Notes under the pieces: generated by a model
Databases searched by the model: none
What the model was told of the DNA's origin: nothing
What the model saw: only the letters and a program-made list of their open reading frames with translations
Source: a virus
Virus record (IMG/VR): IMGVR_UViG_3300037071_000605
Location: 1-24,317 of that record
DNA length: 24,317 nt
Direction: 5' to 3' (one strand)
Part shown: positions 21,021 to 24,317 of the stretch, one piece after another
Numbering within the stretch: position 1 is the first letter of the stretch
Layout of the letters: each line of letters starts with the position of its first letter
Translations under genes and position numbers: made by a program

Positions 21021-21733
21021 AGCGCTTCCCAGACGCGACGCATGGCAGCGTTCATCGTCCAGTTCTTGCCTGACTCGGCGTGGTCCACGTCGAAGTAGCA
21101 GGCCGCAGAGACACCCTGTACATCTTCGATGGACCTGAGCCAGCCCGCCCTGCCGATGAGTCCCCAGAGTGACCCGAACTCGCCGACGACGATGGGTGCC
21201 CCGGACAGCTCCCGGCAGGCGGTGACGCGCTTCGCCCATGCCAGCGGCAACGGGCGCAGGGGAGCCCTGTCAGCGTACTGGTCCCAGCCGATGTGACTGA
21301 TGTACTCATCGCCGGGAAAGTAGGCGCTCCATCGCTCTGTGACGCTCGTGGGGCACCAGAACATGGGACCGAGGAACTGGGACACGTAGCGCCAGACGTC
21401 GGTGTACAGCTCGGGGTCCATGCCGCCCCATCGTCGCCACTCGTTCTGAGGCCCGTCCATCTCGTGGTCCCAGCGGACGATGGGGTCGCGTGCCCAGAGC
21501 AGCGTGTCCCTGACCTGGAGCAGACGCCGGTCGTACTCGCCGCGCAGGATGGCCCGGTACCCGGCCTCGTCCAGATGGGACTCCAGGTAGACCAGCGGTC
21601 GGCCCTGACTGGGACGCAGACAGACGCCCGCCCAGCCCGGTGTCAGGGACAGCCACTGCGCGACGATATCGGCCTTGGCTTCTGGCACGCCGTGGTACGC
21701 CTCGATGCGGGCCAGACCAAGCGTCGGCGTCAT
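21017..21733 (-). CDS. GH26-like glycoside hydrolase
   Basis: A 238-aa protein that reads as a compact TIM-barrel glycosidase resembling family GH26 (beta-mannanases and relatives). The acid/base motif is WDHEMDG, with Glu91 matching HEMNG in GH26. A YFPGDEYISHIGWDQY stretch (138-153) matches the conserved YYPGDDYVDWVG region. The nucleophile motif is VVGEFGS with Glu185, and a late YFDVD follows the usual strand. No signal peptide is visible, so the enzyme would stay in the cell or be carried in a virion. ATG at 21733 overlaps the preceding methyltransferase stop (ATGA), and its own TGA overlaps the next GTG. Sitting between two DNA methyltransferases is odd. It might act on capsule or cell-wall glycan, or on sugars added by the phage. 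The substrate is not predictable here. Confidence 0.72.
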   Translation of the reverse strand: MTPTLGLARIEAYHGVPEAKADIVAQWLSLTPGWAGVCLRPSQGRPLVYLESHLDEAGYRAILRGEYDRRLLQVRDTLLWARDPIVRWDHEMDGPQNEWRRWGGMDPELYTDVWRYVSQFLGPMFWCPTSVTERWSAYFPGDEYISHIGWDQYADRAPLRPLPLAWAKRVTACRELSGAPIVVGEFGSLWGLIGRAGWLRSIEDVQGVSAACYFDVDHAESGKNWTMNAAMRRVWEAL

Positions 21734-23088
21734 CCTGCCACCAGTCCCAGGACTTCGTTCTGGTTCCGGGTCCCGGCCTGCTCGATGTACTCCGCGTTCA
21801 GCTCGATGAGGACAGCGCGGCGACTCAGCTTGTTGGCGACCTTGCCCACGGTGCCGGAGCCAGCGAAAGGGTCGAGGACGACAGCGGGCACGGGCTCGGC
21901 GTCGTGGGCGCAGGAGGGACGCCATCCGGTCGTCTCTCGCGTGGTCCCGGTCGCCGTCCCGTAGATGCTGGACAGGGACCGCGCTTCCCATCCCCCGCGT
22001 CGGCCACTGTTCGTCATGTAGTCCGTGTCCACGTCGGCGTAGGACTCCATGTAGCCCTCGGGCCGCGTGACCTCCACCACCCGCTCCCACGGTGCCCCGC
22101 ACTCGGGGCAGACGCCGCGCTCTGAGGTCCCGGCCTTGATGCAGGGCACCACGAGGGCTTCGGGGAACACCGCGAAGTGCGCGCCGGGGTAGGGCTGCGT
22201 GGCGATGTTCCAGACGGAGCGGATGTTGCGACCGGAGGCGTTGCCGCGAGAGTGGATGCTGGCGCTGTTGTTCTGTCCCGCTTCCACGACGGCGAGGTCG
22301 TAATGCTTCGCATAGCGGGCGTTGTGCGCCGCCTGCTCCGGCGACACGTTCGGCTCCCGCACCGCCTCCTGGTCGAAGTAGTACCGCTCCCGCTTCGACA
22401 GCAGGAACACGTACTCATGCGACTTCGTCGGCCTGTCCGTCACCGACTCGGGCATCGGGTTCGGCTTCGACCAGATGATGTCCGAGCGCAGATACCAGCC
22501 ATCGGCCTGGAGCGCGAAGGCGACGCGCCAAGGGATGCCGACGAGGTCCTTGTTCTTCAGTCCGGAAGCGACCTTGGGAACGACTTTCCCCGGTCCAGAC
22601 ATGAGCCTCTGTCGAGTCGTCGCGCTACCCGATAGCCCGCTCTTCTCCCACTGGGAACCGTCCTGTGTCGGGTTCGGGTGGTTGTTGACGTAGGAGTCCC
22701 CCAGGTTCAGCCACACCGTGCCGTCGTCGCGGAGCACGCGCCGGACCTCGCGGAACACGTCCACCATCGCGGCCACGTACTCCTCGGGCGTGGGCTCCAG
22801 ACCGAGCTGCCGGTCGCTGCGACGGGCTCCGCACAGGCAGTCGCCCGCCATGACCGACAGGGCACCACGGTTCGATGCCTGCTTCTCAGTGCCGGGTGGC
22901 GCGGTGCGCTGGATGGAGCCGACGTGCTCGTGACTGGGGTCCCCGCCGTCCCACGATGCCGTCCCATAGTCCCGCAGGCCCCAGTAGGGCGGCGAGGTCA
23001 CGACGCAGTGGACGCTGCCGGCATCGAGCGTGGGCAGGATGTCGCGACAGTCGCCGTGATGGACGGTGAGCCAGTCAGTACCAGCCAT
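21730..23088 (-). CDS. DNA methyltransferase, N4-cytosine/N6-adenine type, beta class
   Basis: Predicted site-specific DNA methyltransferase of 452 aa, transferring a methyl group from SAM to an exocyclic amino group. The catalytic motif IV, TSPPYWG (residues 31-37), precedes the SAM-binding motif I, DPFAGSGT (about residues 406-413). This order defines the beta class. The SPPY version fits either N4mC or N6mA; the sequence does not decide. Between them are WLNLGDSYVNN and two Cys pairs, CLCG and CPECG, which may form a small zinc-binding insert. ATG at 23088 is chosen over an in-frame ATG at 23175 because AGGA lies 6 bases upstream and homology begins right after it. Its stop overlaps the next start as ATGA. 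Likely role: protecting phage DNA from host restriction. No partner endonuclease is seen. Confidence 0.9.
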   Translation of the reverse strand: MAGTDWLTVHHGDCRDILPTLDAGSVHCVVTSPPYWGLRDYGTASWDGGDPSHEHVGSIQRTAPPGTEKQASNRGALSVMAGDCLCGARRSDRQLGLEPTPEEYVAAMVDVFREVRRVLRDDGTVWLNLGDSYVNNHPNPTQDGSQWEKSGLSGSATTRQRLMSGPGKVVPKVASGLKNKDLVGIPWRVAFALQADGWYLRSDIIWSKPNPMPESVTDRPTKSHEYVFLLSKRERYYFDQEAVREPNVSPEQAAHNARYAKHYDLAVVEAGQNNSASIHSRGNASGRNIRSVWNIATQPYPGAHFAVFPEALVVPCIKAGTSERGVCPECGAPWERVVEVTRPEGYMESYADVDTDYMTNSGRRGGWEARSLSSIYGTATGTTRETTGWRPSCAHDAEPVPAVVLDPFAGSGTVGKVANKLSRRAVLIELNAEYIEQAGTRNQNEVLGLVAG

Positions 23089-23473
23089 GCGCGTCCTGAT
23101 AGCGCAGGGCCGCGCAGAACGAGCCGTAACGGCCCCTGACGTACCGGGTGCCCCACCGGACCTGTGTGGTGCCATCGGTGCGCCAGTCGCTGCCAGCGGC
23201 GCGCATACGCGTCCCTGGGTACGCCTGCGGTATCCCGTAGGCGCGATGGATGGACCCGGCGTGGACCGCCCAGCCGCTCTCGTTCTCCCAGAGCCGGTGC
23301 GCGCAGCGGAAGGCGCGGTCGCTGGTGTGCTCCCTGAGCCACTGTCGAGCGTGCCTGACGTTGACGGAGTAGGGGCGTCCGTGGTTGGCCTCGGTGGCCG
23401 TGACGGCGACGAGCGCCGTGGTCGCAGCGATGACGACGGCCAGGAGCGCAGCGAGCAGGATCAGGCGTGCCAC
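23075..23473 (-). CDS. Membrane-anchored lysozyme / lytic transglycosylase-like protein
   Basis: Small (132 aa) predicted peptidoglycan-cleaving enzyme, probably acting in cell lysis. Residues 3-26 are hydrophobic and form a signal peptide or signal anchor. The remainder resembles the SLT-like C-terminal domain of aggregation-promoting-factor and resuscitation-type proteins: a WENESGW motif with candidate catalytic Glu65, AYGIPQAYPG, a GSDWRTD stretch, TQVRWGTRYV, and a terminal HGWY. Cys57 and Cys120 could form a disulfide once exported. The start is GTG at 23473, with no obvious Shine-Dalgarno sequence. The 15-base gap before it holds a TACGCT hexamer 7 bases from the start, a weak candidate for a leaderless -10 box. 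It overlaps the next methyltransferase start by 14 bases. An exported endolysin or a virion-associated lysin are both possible. Confidence 0.82.
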   Translation of the reverse strand: MARLILLAALLAVVIAATTALVAVTATEANHGRPYSVNVRHARQWLREHTSDRAFRCAHRLWENESGWAVHAGSIHRAYGIPQAYPGTRMRAAGSDWRTDGTTQVRWGTRYVRGRYGSFCAALRYQDAHGWY

Positions 23474-23488
23474 GCTAGATAGCGTACA

Positions 23489-24317
23489 TCATGCGATGGA
23501 GCTGCCGCCATACCCGCCCCACGGATCATCGAGCATGAGGTCAGTGATGGCCCAGACGAGAGCGTCGATGCGGTCAGGACTGGCCCCGCCCTCGCGTGGG
23601 TCCCAGTTGCACATCTGATCCTCCAGGTCGGGCATCGGCTCCACGTGGAACACCTTGGACTGCTCGTACAGGGACATGACGGGCTCGGCTCGGGCCTGCT
23701 TGCCACGGCTGGCATGGACGAGGGTGATGGGTACGTTGGCGTCCACGGTGCCCAGAGTCAGCCTGACCATCTCCCCGCCGTTGTTCGCCTCCGCGACGAT
23801 GCGGTCTGCGGCGTGCCACTTGTAGGCGTCTACCGCCATCCGGGCCCACGAGCTGGGTGCCATACGTCCAGAGCGGTCCTGCATGACGTAGGCGAGCCCG
23901 TCCACGCCACGGCCTGCCACGACGATCCCCGTCTCGTCCGAGTCGGCGGTGTTCGACACAGCGGGGTCGATGGCGACGACGATGCGCTGCAACTCGACAG
24001 GCGGGCGGTAGCGGATGAGGTCCCTGCGCCAGAGCGCGCCATCGGAGTCATCCAGCACCTCCCCGTACAGTTCCTGCCGGCCCAGCGTGGTGCCCTCGTA
24101 CTGGGACTTCCAGCGGGCCACGGTGAGCGGGTCCAGGTTGTCGATGTTGTCCTCGGTGAGCAGCAGGGTCTGGGCCACGTCGGGGTTGGTCATCAGGAGC
24201 TTGGGCAGCGGGTGCCCGCGCTTCGGTGTCCCCGTGGCGATGCGGATGCTGGGAGCGATGCGGACGGCGAAGCCGATGGACTCGTCCCACGCCTTGCGCC
24301 ACTGCGTGGGCTTCCAC
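23489..24317 (-). CDS. Terminase large subunit, C-terminal part (5' end outside window)
   Basis: Large terminase: the ATPase-nuclease motor that cuts concatemeric phage DNA and pumps it into the prohead at the portal. The reading frame is open to the window edge, so about 275 residues are visible and the N-terminal ATPase part is missing. The first visible residues run WKPTQW, then ATGTPKRGHPL, which is the end of the ATPase domain where many phage terminases carry a similar TGTPK stretch. YEGTTLGRQELYGE follows, then an RNase H-like nuclease domain with acidic residues in VAIDPAVS, VAEANNGGE and DRIDALVWA. These match the metal-binding positions of the terminase nuclease fold. It stops 15 bases before the lysozyme gene. 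An internal ATG at 24193 is not the true start, because conserved sequence continues upstream of it in frame. The family is clear; the subfamily (HK97-like versus other) is not resolved. Confidence 0.93.
   Translation of the reverse strand, partial: WKPTQWRKAWDESIGFAVRIAPSIRIATGTPKRGHPLPKLLMTNPDVAQTLLLTEDNIDNLDPLTVARWKSQYEGTTLGRQELYGEVLDDSDGALWRRDLIRYRPPVELQRIVVAIDPAVSNTADSDETGIVVAGRGVDGLAYVMQDRSGRMAPSSWARMAVDAYKWHAADRIVAEANNGGEMVRLTLGTVDANVPITLVHASRGKQARAEPVMSLYEQSKVFHVEPMPDLEDQMCNWDPREGGASPDRIDALVWAITDLMLDDPWGGYGGSSIA

Noticed and set aside
1-24317. Integrase, att site, tRNA or origin
   Set aside because: None was seen on either strand; lifestyle (temperate or lytic) cannot be decided from this window.

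Overview
This window is a 24.3 kb piece of a double-stranded DNA tailed phage (siphovirus-like), or a prophage of one. Every gene I can support lies on the minus strand, so the late genes are transcribed from high to low coordinates. DNA is G+C rich (about 57% in some patches to about 70% in others, counted on sample 60-base lines). The lysozyme-like protein is of a type common in actinobacterial phages, GTG and TTG starts are frequent, and one promoter appears to give a leaderless message. These suggest an actinobacterial host or a similar high-GC Gram-positive one. That is an inference: no host gene, integrase or att site is visible.

Layout in transcription order: (a) 24317-23489, C-terminal part of the large terminase. 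(b) 23473-19310, an accessory block: membrane-anchored lysozyme, a beta-class DNA methyltransferase, a GH26-like glycoside hydrolase, a second DNA methyltransferase split by an HNH endonuclease gene, and a 58-aa two-helix membrane protein. (c) 19305-12659, head genes: portal, a MuF-like minor head protein fused to a zinc metallopeptidase-like domain, a small Cys protein, a repeat protein, a fiber- or decoration-like protein, two very small proteins, prohead protease and major capsid protein. (d) 12658-12466, the only sizeable non-coding gap, with a strong intrinsic terminator, a promoter and a structured leader. (e) 12465-5578, an accessory island set between the capsid gene and the head-tail connector: a small membrane protein, an FkbM-type methyltransferase, four GT-B-like glycosyltransferases with small proteins between them, a promoter with an operator-like palindrome, two small proteins and a C5-cytosine methyltransferase. 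(f) 5555-1, connector and tail genes: head-tail connector, gp10-like protein, tail-terminator-like protein, tail tube, tail chaperones G and GT made by -1 frameshifting at CCCTTTA, tape measure, and the start of a minor tail protein.

The genes are packed tightly. About seventeen junctions are ATGA or GTGA stop/start overlaps, so translation is probably coupled through the operon. The terminator after the capsid gene and the new promoter after it would let the glycosylation island be expressed separately from the head genes. The most notable points are the probable virion- or surface-glycosylation island, the MuF-zincin fusion, the methyltransferase interrupted by an HNH gene with frames that almost rejoin, the palindromic promoter at 6555-6583, and the leader at 12466-12530 with a possible pseudoknot. 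No tRNA, CRISPR array, transposase or integrase was seen.
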